Below, piece after piece: positions 34,536 to 44,306 of a stretch of 64,000 nucleotides of DNA (position 1 is the first letter of the stretch; each line of letters begins with the position of its first letter). The stretch is from NCBI RefSeq assembly GCF_003937825.1, contig NZ_RSFW01000020.1, forward strand, positions 1 through 64,000, in the 5' to 3' direction. The DNA comes from Mesobacillus subterraneus. GTDB taxonomy: Bacteria; Bacillota; Bacilli; Bacillales; Cytobacillaceae. The position numbers and the translations under genes are program-made. A model generated the notes under the pieces. It saw only the letters and a list, made by a program, of their open reading frames with translations. It ran no database searches and had not been told where the DNA came from.

Positions 34536-34622
34536 CAAAAAAGAACTGTGTCGGTTGATAGCAGTTCTTAGAATGCTGAATAAAATAAAAATCCACCAAC
34601 ATATGTATTGGTGGAGATGGTG
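34536..34622. repeat. Partial copy of the ssrA 3' end and its terminator (att-like direct repeat, distal copy)
   Basis: This stretch closely matches 39441-39527 in the same orientation. It contains the minus-strand end ACC(A/G)TCTCCACCA of tmRNA, the hairpin CCACCAATACATATG/TTGGTGG and the second AAGAACTG hairpin. It carries only the last 14 or so bases of tmRNA, so it is not a second gene. Together with the copy at ssrA it brackets 34623-39440. Confidence 0.8.
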
Positions 34623-34688
34623 AAGTGCTATTCATGCTTTTCGAACGGCTCCCGTCGCATAAAATGACCTCAAACGAGGCCATGTATT

Positions 34689-35081
34689 CTACCTATATTT
34701 AGGATTTACCATCCCAGGTCCATATGCTCCCGGATAGCCTGTTATACCGGGGGCTGAAGTCCCGAAATCAGAGTATCCACCTGGACCGGCATCAGGATAT
34801 CCTGCACCTGGATAGGGCGATATACCGGCACCCAGGTTTCCGGCTCCAGGATATCCTCCTGTACCAGGATACCCAACTCCAGGGTATCCACCTAAACCTG
34901 GGGAACCGAATCCTGGATAAAAGCCTCCTGGAGGATACCCGTAGAATGGCGGAGGGGGTAAAGGCCGCGGTGAAGCTAATGCGCCGCCCAATAATCCACC
35001 TGCAAATGCCCCCAGAAAAGGTAAGCCAAAACCAAATCCAAACCTCTGGCCATATGCGTAATCGTTTCGATATCTATACAT
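34689..35081 (-). CDS. Gly/Pro/Tyr-rich repetitive protein, probable spore surface or coat protein
   Basis: 130 residues. The N-terminus MYRYRNDYAYGQRFGFGFG precedes a hydrophobic glycine-rich stretch (about 20-37) and a proline run. About twelve GYPG/GxPG repeats follow (GGYPGVGYPGTGGYPGAG and similar). A strong AGGAGG lies upstream on the minus strand. Such GYPG-rich proteins in bacilli are often associated with spore coats, but no defined family is recognised. It lies inside the ssrA-bounded segment, close to a coat-polysaccharide-like operon. Confidence 0.65.
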   Translation of the reverse strand: MYRYRNDYAYGQRFGFGFGLPFLGAFAGGLLGGALASPRPLPPPPFYGYPPGGFYPGFGSPGLGGYPGVGYPGTGGYPGAGNLGAGISPYPGAGYPDAGPGGYSDFGTSAPGITGYPGAYGPGMVNPKYR

Positions 35082-35224
35082 CTAGAGGAACCTCCTCTTC
35101 CTGTTTGTGTCTTCACTATTTCATATGCATGTTCCCTTGTTTTAGTCTGGGCTAAGCTGCTCACAGAATCCCGGCTTTCCTTTTTACAGCCTTTATTCAT
35201 GCAGTACTGCATTCTATTTTATTT

Positions 35225-35662
35225 TTACATTTTTAATTCCATTACAGCCGAGACTGGTTTAAACCCTAATTTTTCACACAAAATTCTTGAAGGGTTCCCA
35301 TTAAAGACATTCACCTGGACGGTCCTGATTCCCATTCCCCTTAGTTCATTAATTGCCGCTACAGTCAGCTTTTCTCCTAAACCCGTCTTTCTGTATTCTG
35401 GATAAACGTATACACTGATCAGGCACCCCATTAACTCGTTGGTTATGCTATTCCATTCCACTCCAAGCAAAATCCAGCCCTTCAGCTTTCGATTTTCTTC
35501 GTCAATCAAAAAATAGGCTCCCTTTTGGATCATTGGGTAAAACAGATTGTAAGCATGCTGGACATTATTCTCCGCGTATCCCATTGTGCTTTCCTTCAAC
35601 ACCCGGCCTAAGACATAAAGGATATAATTGGTCTCAGACTTGTTCGCTCTCCTTATCGCCAC
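35225..35662 (-). CDS. GNAT-family N-acetyltransferase
   Basis: 145 residues with the GNAT fold: beta strands around GWILLGVEW and LMGCLISVYVYPEYRKTGLGEKLTVAAINEL, where the YRKTGLGEKL segment is the acetyl-CoA binding motif A. VNVFNGNPSRILCEKLGFKPVS is motif B. It is soluble and a single domain. The substrate is unknown. It lies inside the ssrA-bounded segment as a separate transcription unit. Confidence 0.8.
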   Translation of the reverse strand: MAIRRANKSETNYILYVLGRVLKESTMGYAENNVQHAYNLFYPMIQKGAYFLIDEENRKLKGWILLGVEWNSITNELMGCLISVYVYPEYRKTGLGEKLTVAAINELRGMGIRTVQVNVFNGNPSRILCEKLGFKPVSAVMELKM

Positions 35663-35791
35663 TGAATTTACCTCTCTTCAAAATGTTATTACTAATGTAT
35701 ATAGAAAAGCCGGCCATTGGGTGCTTATCTTCTGTAAGGGAGCATCGCATAAAAAAGAGGGTTTAGACGTATATTCACCCACATACACTAA

Positions 35792-35830
35792 AAAAGCATA
35801 AGTCTTCCGATGGAAAACTTATGCCTTTTA
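35792..35830 (-). terminator. Terminator of the glycosyltransferase/pseudokinase/epimerase operon
   Basis: Stem GCATAAGT / ACTTATGC (35796-35803 with 35817-35824). On the minus strand it is followed by TTTTTTAG. It lies 115 bases beyond the epimerase stop. The rest of 35663-35945 shows no gene. Confidence 0.75.
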
Positions 35831-35945
35831 GAAAGATAGATATATTACATCCCAACTATTTTCCATGATTCACCTTAAATACAATCAGACTTGCCTGCTC
35901 CTTCAAAGATTTTATGACTACCGATGATAATAGGTAACCAAAAAA

Positions 35946-36962
35946 TCAAGAATTATCATTCGCATGATATTTTTTGTACCATTCAACAAAATGGCCTAGC
36001 CCTGTCTCCAATGGTGTCTCCGGTGAAAAGCCAACAGCCTGCTGTAAATCGGAAATATCTGCATAAGTCTCCTTCACATCCCCTGGCTGCATGGGCAGGA
36101 ATTCTATATTCGCTTTTTGGCCAATCAGCCTTTCCAATATTTCAATGAAGTGGGTTAACTGGACTGGTTGATTGTTACCGATATTATAGATTCTGTAGGG
36201 AGCATAACTGGAGTTTGGTTCGGGCTTTTCTGGATCCCAGTCCGTGCTAGGTGATGGTGCTCTATCAATCAGCCTGATAATGCCTTCTACTACATCGTCA
36301 ATGTAAGTAAAGTCTCTTCTCATATCACCATGATTAAACACCTTGATTTTATTTCCTTTAAGAATGTCTCTTGTAAATGAGTAATAAGCCATATCCGGCC
36401 GCCCCCAGGGACCATAAACTGTGAAAAAACGAAGTCCTGTAGTTGGAATATTGAACAAGTGACTATACGTATGAGCCATCAATTCATTCGCCTTTTTTGA
36501 GGCAGCATACATACTTATCGGATGATCGATGGGATCGGATGCTGAAAAAGGAATCTTGCCGTTTGCGCCGTACACAGAACTTGAAGATGCGTATATTAAG
36601 TGTTTAACACCAAAGTCCCGGCACGCCTCCAAAATATTTAAAAATCCGGTGATGTTGGACTGGACATATGCATGTGGATTCAAAATACTATAGCGGACCC
36701 CTGCTTGTGCAGCTAAATTGATGACAATATCTACACCATGATTTTCAAAAATGGCATATAGGGGCATGGCAGCCTCCAAATCAAATTTATAAAAGCGGAA
36801 GTTACGTTGCTCCTCTAAAATTCTCAACCGCTCTAGCTTTAGTTTAACATCATAATATTCATTGATATTATCTGCACCTATCACCTCGTAGCCCTCGATC
36901 AATAAACGATTACAAACATGAAAGCCAATAAACCCTGCAGCACCTGTGACTAAAATCCTCAT
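35946..36962 (-). CDS. NAD-dependent epimerase/dehydratase, UDP-glucuronate 4-epimerase type (YtcB-like)
   Basis: 338 residues of an extended SDR. The NAD motif GAAGFIG lies at 7-13, the catalytic Ser in SSSSVYG and the YxxxK pair in YAASK. GLRFFTVYGPWGRPDMA and RRDFTYIDDVVEG are typical of UDP-glucuronate/UDP-glucose 4-epimerases. The start overlaps the upstream kinase-like gene by 4 bases. In B. subtilis a similar epimerase (YtcB) and glycosyltransferase (YtcC) serve spore coat polysaccharide, which suggests the same role here. Confidence 0.85.
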   Translation of the reverse strand: MRILVTGAAGFIGFHVCNRLLIEGYEVIGADNINEYYDVKLKLERLRILEEQRNFRFYKFDLEAAMPLYAIFENHGVDIVINLAAQAGVRYSILNPHAYVQSNITGFLNILEACRDFGVKHLIYASSSSVYGANGKIPFSASDPIDHPISMYAASKKANELMAHTYSHLFNIPTTGLRFFTVYGPWGRPDMAYYSFTRDILKGNKIKVFNHGDMRRDFTYIDDVVEGIIRLIDRAPSPSTDWDPEKPEPNSSYAPYRIYNIGNNQPVQLTHFIEILERLIGQKANIEFLPMQPGDVKETYADISDLQQAVGFSPETPLETGLGHFVEWYKKYHANDNS

Positions 36963-38194
36963 TTTCGCTTATCCTTATCCTTTTCTTTTTTTCTTTTCTT
37001 TTTAGTACTTTTAATATCAACCTCTGCAACTGCTTCTTCTCTTGTAAGGGGGATTGGCCTACTTGTCCATTCTACGTATATTTTGGGGTCTAATGCCTTA
37101 ACCTGGTCGAGGAAAGTGTCCAGGAAATTTCTTTCATGAAGGTTTCTGAATAATTCAAGCGGCCTGTCTTGTCTTTTGGAGAAGGAATAAACGTGGTCAA
37201 CTAATTTAAAGCCTTGGTTGGTCACAATAATATGCCTTAATGGTGCATCGATTTTCTTAAAGCCTGATTTCCTCATTGTCTTCAGGATTTTTAGTAAGCG
37301 AGTTGTTACCTCTTCCGGAAGCTTCGATTGAGTCTTTAAGAATGTATTTAAATCTGGTCCCTGCAGATATTCCATGAGGATGAAATTCGGACCCGTTTCA
37401 AACACTTTAGGAATAAAGCTGAGGTTTTGGGAAGCAAGTAAAACCTCTCGTTCTTTGGTGAACTGACTAAGTTTTGCATAGATTTTTACACATTTTTCAT
37501 CATCTACCCGATAGACTGCTCCCTGATGTCCTTTACCTATTAGGTTTCGGGGATCTTCCGTCTTAACTCCATGGCCAGATCCGCCAGAAACGACAGTTAT
37601 TTTCTTATAATCAAAACGATTTTTACGGAAAAATTTCATCCATTTTTTATAAATTTTTGGTTCTGAATTTTTCACATGTGTTAAAAACGAATCCTGTAGT
37701 AAAATACCTTTTAAATCTCTTAATAATGGAATAGGAACTGGTGGTGTTTTATGAGCAGAGATAACTGGATTGATACATTTAAGTTCTTCATGATCCAGGA
37801 CAAATATATGTTCAAGTGGCGCATTGCCAATCGCTAAGTTGGCACTAGCCATACCCTTTATGACCGCAAGAAGTTTATTAGCTAAGGATTCCGGCAAATA
37901 GGTACAGTTTCGCACGTATTCTTTTAAAGGTGGCCCATTTACATACTCTGTAACAATAAAGTTCGGACCCATTTCATATATCTCTGGAATAAAAGATAAA
38001 TGTTGTCCCGCTTTAAGTGCATCAGCTTCGTTTTTTAACTGTTCTGGGTCTGTGTAGATTTTTACACATTGCTCATTGGGTAATTTAAAAACAGCACTTG
38101 AGGAGTCCATTCCAACGAGAGGAAAGTTAACAGGATTGTGAATCTCTAGTCCTTCTTCACGTTTGGTTATCTTAATTGATTTAAAGTCTCTCAT
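36959..38194 (-). CDS. Tandem protein-kinase-like (probable pseudokinase) protein with basic tail
   Basis: 411 residues containing two kinase-like units in tandem. Unit 1 (about 25-190) has CVKIY at 43-47 and hinge EYVNG at 83-87. Unit 2 (about 215-385) has a glycine loop GKGHQGAVY at 220-228, CVKIY at 235-239 and hinge EYLQG at 275-279. In both, the catalytic loop is replaced by APL(E/R)HI(F/I)V, without the HRD Asp. Unit 1 also lacks DFG; unit 2 has LVDHV. The C-terminus is a Lys/Arg-rich tail (about 392-411). It overlaps both neighbours by 4 bases. Probably a non-catalytic scaffold, perhaps CotS-like on spores. Confidence 0.7.
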   Translation of the reverse strand: MRDFKSIKITKREEGLEIHNPVNFPLVGMDSSSAVFKLPNEQCVKIYTDPEQLKNEADALKAGQHLSFIPEIYEMGPNFIVTEYVNGPPLKEYVRNCTYLPESLANKLLAVIKGMASANLAIGNAPLEHIFVLDHEELKCINPVISAHKTPPVPIPLLRDLKGILLQDSFLTHVKNSEPKIYKKWMKFFRKNRFDYKKITVVSGGSGHGVKTEDPRNLIGKGHQGAVYRVDDEKCVKIYAKLSQFTKEREVLLASQNLSFIPKVFETGPNFILMEYLQGPDLNTFLKTQSKLPEEVTTRLLKILKTMRKSGFKKIDAPLRHIIVTNQGFKLVDHVYSFSKRQDRPLELFRNLHERNFLDTFLDQVKALDPKIYVEWTSRPIPLTREEAVAEVDIKSTKKKRKKEKDKDKRK

Positions 38195-39255
38195 GCTCTC
38201 CCTCCTAACAGCTCATGATAATAGTACGCTTGCAATTGCAGCTGTTTTTTCTCATCAAAAATCTGCTCAACTTTTTGCCTTGCCGCGATTGTATAATCCT
38301 CCCACAATTCTCTATGGCTTAACATGAACTCCAGAGCCTCTGCGAGTTCATCCACATTATTTTCTTTAACCAGTATTCCTTCTTGTTTATGAGCAATCAA
38401 TTCAGGAATACCCGCATGATATGTTGAGATTACAGGTACACCAAGTGCCATTGCTTCTTTCAAAGTATTCGGGATGCCTTCCAGATCACCATTGGATGCT
38501 TCAAGGCTTGCCGCACAAAACAAGTCGGCATCGCTCATTTGCTTCCGGACTTCATCCTTATGAAGATGATCTAATAGACGGAATGAATCTCCCAGATTGA
38601 GTTGCACCGCCAATGATTCAAGATATTCCTTCAGCTCTCCTTTGCCGATAATTGTCAAAGTGGCCTGAGGGAATTTATCCTTTATCTTTTGGAAAGCTTT
38701 CATTAAAACATGATGGCCCTTTTTCTCCACTAATCTCCCCACAGAAAGAATAGCCTGAGATCCCTCTGATGCTGGTGCTCTGTAATGGTATTTTGTTAAA
38801 TCAACCCCACCATAAAGGACTTGGACTTTTTCTGGAGGACAGCCCCAGGAAATCATTCTGTCAGCTAAATATTGACATACTGGATAAAAACGATCTCCTT
38901 TCTCAAAAAGCACCTTCATGTTTTCCAAATATCCAACTGGCTGGTTTCCTAATGTCGCATCCCTTCCGCGTATACTGGTTACTAAAGGCAGCTTTGTCTC
39001 TTCCTTAAAAGGAAGCAATAACATTCCCAGCTGCCCATGATGGGCATGCAGCAAGGAAACATTATGCTTAGCAAGAAAGTCTTTTGGTGAGAAAATCTCA
39101 CTTAAAAAATAAACCCTTTCATTGAATAGGGACAGGTCAGTCATATATTTTGGCTGGCGCACCAAATGGATATAGTCAAATCCGGGGATTTGGCGAATCT
39201 GGGGAATATATTGAGTAGGGTCCACGCGTAAATTTAAATGCATAACTGTTGGCAA
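38191..39255 (-). CDS. Glycosyltransferase family 4 protein (YtcC/CotSA-like)
   Basis: 354 residues from TTG 39253-39255, chosen because GGAGAG lies 7 bases upstream and no nearer start has one. The N-terminal acceptor domain has LLHAHHGQLG. The C-terminal GT-B domain begins at AILSVGRLVEKKGHHVLMKAF, with the nucleotide-sugar site in CAASLEASNGDLEGIPNTLKEAMALGVPVISTYHAGIPEL. First gene of a three-gene operon with 4-base overlaps throughout. The neighbours suggest a spore coat or surface glycan. Acceptor and sugar are not known. Confidence 0.83.
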   Translation of the reverse strand: MPTVMHLNLRVDPTQYIPQIRQIPGFDYIHLVRQPKYMTDLSLFNERVYFLSEIFSPKDFLAKHNVSLLHAHHGQLGMLLLPFKEETKLPLVTSIRGRDATLGNQPVGYLENMKVLFEKGDRFYPVCQYLADRMISWGCPPEKVQVLYGGVDLTKYHYRAPASEGSQAILSVGRLVEKKGHHVLMKAFQKIKDKFPQATLTIIGKGELKEYLESLAVQLNLGDSFRLLDHLHKDEVRKQMSDADLFCAASLEASNGDLEGIPNTLKEAMALGVPVISTYHAGIPELIAHKQEGILVKENNVDELAEALEFMLSHRELWEDYTIAARQKVEQIFDEKKQLQLQAYYYHELLGGRA

Positions 39256-39440
39256 TTTAAATCTCTCCTTTCGACTGATTTTGCAAGTTAGTGTAGATTA
39301 TGCAAAAGTTGAAAGAAGGAACTGGACAAACTGGAAGAAAGAGAATAAGCATTAGTGGATTTTTTTGAATGTGGGTTATTAATATAGGTAAAGTATCCAG
39401 ATGGATATTGACACCTATATTCAGATGCCCTTTTTTCATA

Positions 39441-39514
39441 CAAAAAAGAACTGCTATCAGTTGATAACAGTTCTTAGATCTTTTATAAAAATAAAAATCC
39501 ACCAACATATGTAT
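39441..39514 (-). terminator. Double terminator after ssrA
   Basis: Reading the minus strand after tmRNA: first stem CCACCAATA / TATTGGTGG-type with a T-rich tract, then an almost perfect second stem AAGAACTG...CAGTTCTT followed by TTTTTTG. The upstream region 39256-39440 shows no gene. Confidence 0.85.
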
Positions 39515-39873
39515 TGGTGGAGACGGTGGGAATCGAACCCACGTCCAAAGATATTGGCACTTAAGCTTCTACGAGTGTAGTCGGCATATTGGCGTTTCAC
39601 TGATCCTTTTGCCTACCGACAGGCGGCCGGTCAGCTAGCCTGGTTGTTCTCTTCCTTCATCCTCAGGCGGTGGAATCCGGCGTAGCCCACTTAGAGTGAG
39701 TCCGCTACCCTACCACATGGGCGATGGAGGGGCGAACCGCTATGCAGTATTAAGCTGCGAAAGCGAAGTTGTTGTTTTCTTTGCCAGTTATAGGCGTTGA
39801 CGTTTTTACGAGGCCGATCCCCTCGACTCGCCACTTAAGCTCAAACTACCCCTGTCGAATCCGTAACGTCCCC
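39515..39873 (-). ncRNA. ssrA: Transfer-messenger RNA (tmRNA)
   Basis: About 359 nt on the minus strand. The 5' end is GGGGACGTTACGGATTCGAC and the 3' end GGTTCGATTCCCACCG...CTCCACCA, which form the tRNA-like domain. The tag frame (39785 down to 39750) reads GKENNNFAFAA followed by a stop, preceded in the mature tag by the Ala from charged tmRNA. It rescues stalled ribosomes together with SmpB, encoded just upstream. The 3' end is the att-like site duplicated at 34536-34622. Confidence 0.95.
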
Positions 39874-40021
39874 ATATAAAAGGTTGCTGTATCTGTGATA
39901 CAGACGTTAGGAGAACTCGGAAAGCCGAGCAAAAGTTATGTCGTCACTCGCTGGTGACAGTTATTATTATAACACACTGAGTACTTTTTTCAACTGGTAC
40001 ACTCTTCCTCAGCTGACAAGC

Positions 40022-40489
40022 TTACATTTTCTGGCGCTCACGGAAGGCACGCTCGATATCTCGGCTTGCTTCTTTCTTCTTCAGCGTCTCACGCTTGTCA
40101 TAGTTCTTTTTACCCTTACCGAGACCGATTAAAACCTTGGCGAATCCATTCTTCAGGTAAATCTTCAGTGGCACTAGTGCGTATCCAGCTTCCTTTGTCT
40201 CTCCGATCAGCTGGTTGATCTGACGCTTGTGAAGCAAAAGCTTCCTTGTACGCAGAGGGTCATGGTTGTAGCGGTTCCCCTGCTCGTATGGGCTGATATG
40301 CAGGTTGTACAGGAACAGTTCCCCATTGTGGACCTTCGCATAGGAATCCTTCAGCTGGACGCGGCCGTTGCGGATTGATTTAATTTCCGTTCCCTGGAGG
40401 ACGACTCCCGCTTCATATGTTTCTTCTATAAAATAATCGTGGTTCGCCTTTTTATTTTGAGCGACGACTTTTCCCTCACCTTTTGGCAT
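40022..40489 (-). CDS. smpB: SsrA-binding protein SmpB
   Basis: 155 residues, the normal length. Family motifs: [31 protein letters not shown] at the N-terminus, [13 protein letters not shown] in the middle and the basic C-terminal tail [29 protein letters not shown], which enters the mRNA channel. It binds the tRNA-like domain of tmRNA, whose gene lies 150 bases downstream on the same strand. Synteny with rnr upstream is typical of bacilli. Confidence 0.95.
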   Translation of the reverse strand: MPKGEGKVVAQNKKANHDYFIEETYEAGVVLQGTEIKSIRNGRVQLKDSYAKVHNGELFLYNLHISPYEQGNRYNHDPLRTRKLLLHKRQINQLIGETKEAGYALVPLKIYLKNGFAKVLIGLGKGKKNYDKRETLKKKEASRDIERAFRERQKM

Positions 40490-40546
40490 AAAACTTCCCC
40501 CTTCTGTGTTCTCTCATTTTAACAAAAATGGCCTTCTGCTACAACG

Positions 40547-40782
40547 AAAAGCGCAAGCGCCTTGGTCAGCCCCGACAAGCGCTGGAGGGCCGCCCAGTGA
40601 AGTCGTTCTTTGACTTAATTGGGCGGACCGAAATCGAAATGTATAGCCGACTGTCCAGAAACGCAGAAACTGGAGACTCCGACAAAGAAGCGCTTTTTGC
40701 TTCTGCCGGCGGAGTTGAAGTTTCGGAGTTTCTAGGAGGCGACACTAAACAAGCGACTCGAGGGGCTAGGCGCTGGAGCTAG
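40547..40782. repeat. Dispersed palindromic repeat, copy 2 (long form with internal insert)
   Basis: It shares its left end (AAAGCGCAAGCGCCTTGGTC...) and right end (CTCGAGGGGCTAGGCGCTGG) with 8591-8709. Here about 117 extra bases sit inside (about 40630-40748), themselves with inverted ends (AGAAACTGGAGACTCCG / CGGAGTTTCT). A further partial start (CGAAAAGCGCAAGC) follows at 40789. The gap 40490-40891 between smpB and rnr holds only this element and a hairpin at 40854-40878. Confidence 0.82.
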
Positions 40783-40891
40783 ACAAAACGAAAAGCGCAA
40801 GCTCCCTGCTTCTCACTACGAGAAGTACTTTAGACTCTTTTAAAGTGACAACAGAGAGCCCCTTCAGCAGGAGCTCTCCTTTTCAAGTTGC

Positions 40892-43270
40892 CTATTTTCT
40901 CTTTTTGGATTTGCGCTTTGCTGCCGGGGCGTTTTCAAAGAACTTTTTCTTTTTGCTCTTTGGTTTGGATCCTGAGCCAGAACCGTTGCGGCCCCCGCCT
41001 GCTGATCCTCTTCCGCCAGATCCCCTGCCACCAAGCTTGCCTTCCTCTTCTTTTCCGCGGCGCGGCTTCTTCTCGCTGCTGCCTGTCTTGAAGACCTTCG
41101 GCGCAGCAGGTCGCTCACGTCTTGGTGTGCCCTTCATGCCAACAATCTCGAAATCGATAGAGCGCTCATCCTTATTGACGTTAATGACGCGGACAGTGAT
41201 TTCGTCCCCGATGCGGAAGACATTGCCCGTACGCTCGCCGATCATCGCCATTTGTCGCTCTTCATAGCGGTAATAATCGTCTGTCATATAGCTGACATGG
41301 ACAAGACCTTCAATGGTGTTCGGAAGCTCGACGAACATCCCGAAGTTCGTGACGGAGCTGATGATTCCATCGTATTCCACCCCAACCTTGTCTTCCATGT
41401 ACTCCGCTTTTTTCAGCTCATCTGTTTCACGTTCCGCTTCAACCGCGCGGCGTTCCATGTTTGAGGAATGCTCGGCGATATCCGGCAGCATCGCATTCCA
41501 CTTTTCCTTTGTCGCCTGGTCAAGCTTGCCCTCGATCAAGTATGTCCTGATCAGACGGTGGACAATCAAGTCCGGATAGCGTCGGATCGGTGAAGTGAAA
41601 TGAGTATAGAATTCCGTTGAAAGCCCAAAGTGGCCAAGGCTTTCAGGATAGTATTTAGCCTGCTGCATCGAACGGAGCATGACGGTCGAAACGACCATTT
41701 CCTCCGGTTTGCCCTGGACTTCCTCGATGATTTCCTGAAGCGCCCGAGGATGGACAGCATTGGCTGAACCTTTTACGATATAGCCAAAGTTCGTGATGAA
41801 CTCGAAAAACTTCCTCAGCTTGTCTTCCTTCGGATCTTCGTGGATACGGTAGATGAACGGTACATCCAGCCAGTGGAAATGCTCCGCGACTGTTTCGTTC
41901 GCCGCAAGCATGAATTCCTCGATCAGCTTTTCCGCGACTGAACGCTCACGTAAAACAACGTCCGTTGGCTGCCCTTCTTCATCAACCAGTACCTTGGATT
42001 CTTTAAAATCAAAATCGATCGCGCCTCTTCCCATCCTTTTTTTACGAAGAATGGCGGCAAGCTCTTCCATCATCTCAAACATTGGAACAAGAGACTCATA
42101 GCGCGAACGCGTTTCCTCGTCCTTATCAACGAGGATTCTGTTCACATCGTAATAGGTCATCCGCTCAGTCGTCTTGATGACACTCTGGTAGATTTCATGG
42201 TTCACCACTTGCCCCTCAGCAGAGATCTCCATGTTACATGACAGGGTCAGGCGGTCGACCTTCGGATTCAATGAACAGATTCCGTTCGATAGTCGGTGCG
42301 GAATCATCGGGATCACCCGGTCCACCAAGTACACACTTGTCCCGCGGTCTTCTGCTTCGCGGTCGATTGGCGAGTCCTCCGTTACATAATAAGTAACATC
42401 GGCAATGTGGACGCCCAGTTTATAGTTGCCATTCTCCAGCCTTGTCACCTGGACAGCATCATCAAGGTCCTTGGCATCGGCGCCGTCGATCGTGACGATG
42501 ACTTCATCACGCAGGTCGCGGCGGTTCGCGATCTCGTCCTCATTGATCTGGTCCGGGGCATTATTCGCCTGCTCCATGACCTCATCTGGGAACTCGAGCG
42601 GCAAGCCATGCTTATGGATGACTGACAGGATATCGACACCCGGGTCATTTTTATGGCCAAGTATGGCGATGACCTCACCCTCGGCACTCTTGCGGCCTTC
42701 AGGGTAGCTCGTCAGTTTTACCACGACCTTATGCCCTTCGACTGCACCCATTCCCGCCTCTTTCGGAATGAAGATATCACTCGTAAACTTTTTATCATCT
42801 GGAATCACGAAACCGAAATGCTTGCTTTCGGTATAGGTACCGACGATTTGTGAGACTCCTCTTTCCAGGATCCGCACAACGGTCCCTTCACGGCGCTGCC
42901 CCGAGCTGTCAGATGATACTCGGACGAGGACCGTATCCCCATTCATCGCATTGCTCGTCTCGTTCGGCGGAATGAAGATGTCGTCCATCCCCTGCTCCTC
43001 GGTGATGACAAATGCGAATCCCTTCGCGTGTGCGCTGAAACGTCCGCGCACGAGATTCATTTTTTCCGGAAGTCCGTAACGGTCACTGCGTGTCCTGACG
43101 ACAAGTCCCTTTTCCTCCATGACCACAAGCGCCTTCACGAAGTCCTTGAATGTCGAGGAGTCTTCGATTCCGAAGGCACTCTCCAACTCCTGGACGGTCA
43201 GCGGCTTGTACGCTTCGTCCTTCATATAATGCAAAAGCCTGTCTATATGGCCTTTAATGTTCTCATCCAT
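40892..43270 (-). CDS. rnr: Ribonuclease R
   Basis: 792 residues. An N-terminal HTH/OB region (cold-shock domains, about 20-225) precedes the RNB catalytic domain (about 250-590), with the conserved Asp cluster in [16 protein letters not shown]. The S1 domain (about 620-710) includes [27 protein letters not shown] long Lys/Arg/Gly-rich tail completes the protein. It is a 3'-5' exoribonuclease that degrades structured RNA and acts with tmRNA-SmpB on mRNAs of stalled ribosomes, matching the neighbourhood. RBS GGAGGG lies before ATG. Confidence 0.95.
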   Translation of the reverse strand: MDENIKGHIDRLLHYMKDEAYKPLTVQELESAFGIEDSSTFKDFVKALVVMEEKGLVVRTRSDRYGLPEKMNLVRGRFSAHAKGFAFVITEEQGMDDIFIPPNETSNAMNGDTVLVRVSSDSSGQRREGTVVRILERGVSQIVGTYTESKHFGFVIPDDKKFTSDIFIPKEAGMGAVEGHKVVVKLTSYPEGRKSAEGEVIAILGHKNDPGVDILSVIHKHGLPLEFPDEVMEQANNAPDQINEDEIANRRDLRDEVIVTIDGADAKDLDDAVQVTRLENGNYKLGVHIADVTYYVTEDSPIDREAEDRGTSVYLVDRVIPMIPHRLSNGICSLNPKVDRLTLSCNMEISAEGQVVNHEIYQSVIKTTERMTYYDVNRILVDKDEETRSRYESLVPMFEMMEELAAILRKKRMGRGAIDFDFKESKVLVDEEGQPTDVVLRERSVAEKLIEEFMLAANETVAEHFHWLDVPFIYRIHEDPKEDKLRKFFEFITNFGYIVKGSANAVHPRALQEIIEEVQGKPEEMVVSTVMLRSMQQAKYYPESLGHFGLSTEFYTHFTSPIRRYPDLIVHRLIRTYLIEGKLDQATKEKWNAMLPDIAEHSSNMERRAVEAERETDELKKAEYMEDKVGVEYDGIISSVTNFGMFVELPNTIEGLVHVSYMTDDYYRYEERQMAMIGERTGNVFRIGDEITVRVINVNKDERSIDFEIVGMKGTPRRERPAAPKVFKTGSSEKKPRRGKEEEGKLGGRGSGGRGSAGGGRNGSGSGSKPKSKKKKFFENAPAAKRKSKKRK

Positions 43271-43303
43271 ATGAATCCCTCCTTTAATAAGAGTTCTATC
43301 CTT

Positions 43304-44050
43304 TTATTCTTTCCAATCTAACGACTCAAGAAACTCATAAATATCTTCGTGCAGCTGGTCGCGCTCCTTGTCCAGGGTTATGACATGGCCCGATTCCTCA
43401 TACCACTTCAGCTTTTTATGCTCGGACTCAATATTGTCGTGGATGATATTCGCGCTGTCAGGATCAATGATATTATCATGGCGGGCCTGAACGACAAATG
43501 TCGGAGTATAGATTAAATCAATGCTGGCGCGGACCTCTTTGATCAGCTCCTGAAGATCTTTTAGCGTGACCATCGTTTTCTGTTCAAGCTCCTTGACCTC
43601 AGCCTCAATCTGTTCCTCCGGTTTGCCTTCCATTTTCTTATATTCACGGGCATACTCAAGCACGCCGCGGTACATCAGTTCCTCTGTCTTAAGGTGCATC
43701 GGCGCGCACATAGGAACGATTCCCTTCAGCGGTACAGTGTAACCCAGTTTCAAGGAAAGCACTCCGCCCAGTGAAAGTCCGGCAACAGCAATCTCATCGT
43801 AGCCTTCGCTCTTCAGCAGTTCATACCCATCAAGCGCGTCCTGCCACCAATCCTCCGGGCCAGTATGTATCAATTCTTCAGGAGGCACTCCATGCCCTTT
43901 GAATACAGGCGCATGGCTGGTGTACCCCTTCGTTTCCAAAAAGCGGCCCAGCATCCTGACATCCGCAGAATTACCGGTAAAACCATGCAGCAATAGCACT
44001 GCTCTTTTTCCAGCTTTAAATGTAAAAGGTCTTGGTACTAACTTTCTCAT
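43304..44050 (-). CDS. est: Carboxylesterase (Est/YvaK)
   Basis: 248 residues from ATG 44048-44050, with GGGAGTAGG upstream. The frame to 44116 has no better site. Alpha/beta hydrolase: oxyanion motif LLHGFTG near residue 20, nucleophile Ser93 in GLSLGG, and acid and base in ARHDNIIDP and SGHVITLD. It matches the small thermostable carboxylesterases (Est30 of Geobacillus; YvaK of B. subtilis), which hydrolyse short-chain esters. Its position between secG and rnr is conserved in bacilli. Confidence 0.9.
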   Translation of the reverse strand: MRKLVPRPFTFKAGKRAVLLLHGFTGNSADVRMLGRFLETKGYTSHAPVFKGHGVPPEELIHTGPEDWWQDALDGYELLKSEGYDEIAVAGLSLGGVLSLKLGYTVPLKGIVPMCAPMHLKTEELMYRGVLEYAREYKKMEGKPEEQIEAEVKELEQKTMVTLKDLQELIKEVRASIDLIYTPTFVVQARHDNIIDPDSANIIHDNIESEHKKLKWYEESGHVITLDKERDQLHEDIYEFLESLDWKE

Positions 44051-44269
44051 TTTCCTACTCCCTCTAATAAACAAAATCAATATCTTCCTTAGTTTTAACA
44101 AACATGCAGGTAACATTCCAACTAAAAGCCTTTATATATGTAAATACCCACAATTACGTGAATTATGTGAGGATTTTCTGCATCTAACCTTGCGGCCCAC
44201 CGAAATTAGTCGGCAAGCGGCTTTCTGCTCGTTGCGTGATTGCCTGAACGCACTTCCCAGAACACAACA

Positions 44270-44296
44270 AAACCCGGCCTCAATCGAAGCCGGGTC
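44270..44296 (-). terminator. Terminator-like hairpin downstream of secG
   Basis: Stem ACCCGGC / GCCGGGT (44272-44278 with 44288-44294), followed on the minus strand by TTTTGTTGTG. Confidence 0.75.
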
Positions 44297-44306
44297 ATTG
44301 TGTGTA

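Noticed and set aside
34536-34622. Second tmRNA or tRNA gene
   Set aside because: Only the last 14 or so bases of tmRNA and its terminators are present. The tRNA-like domain and tag frame are missing.
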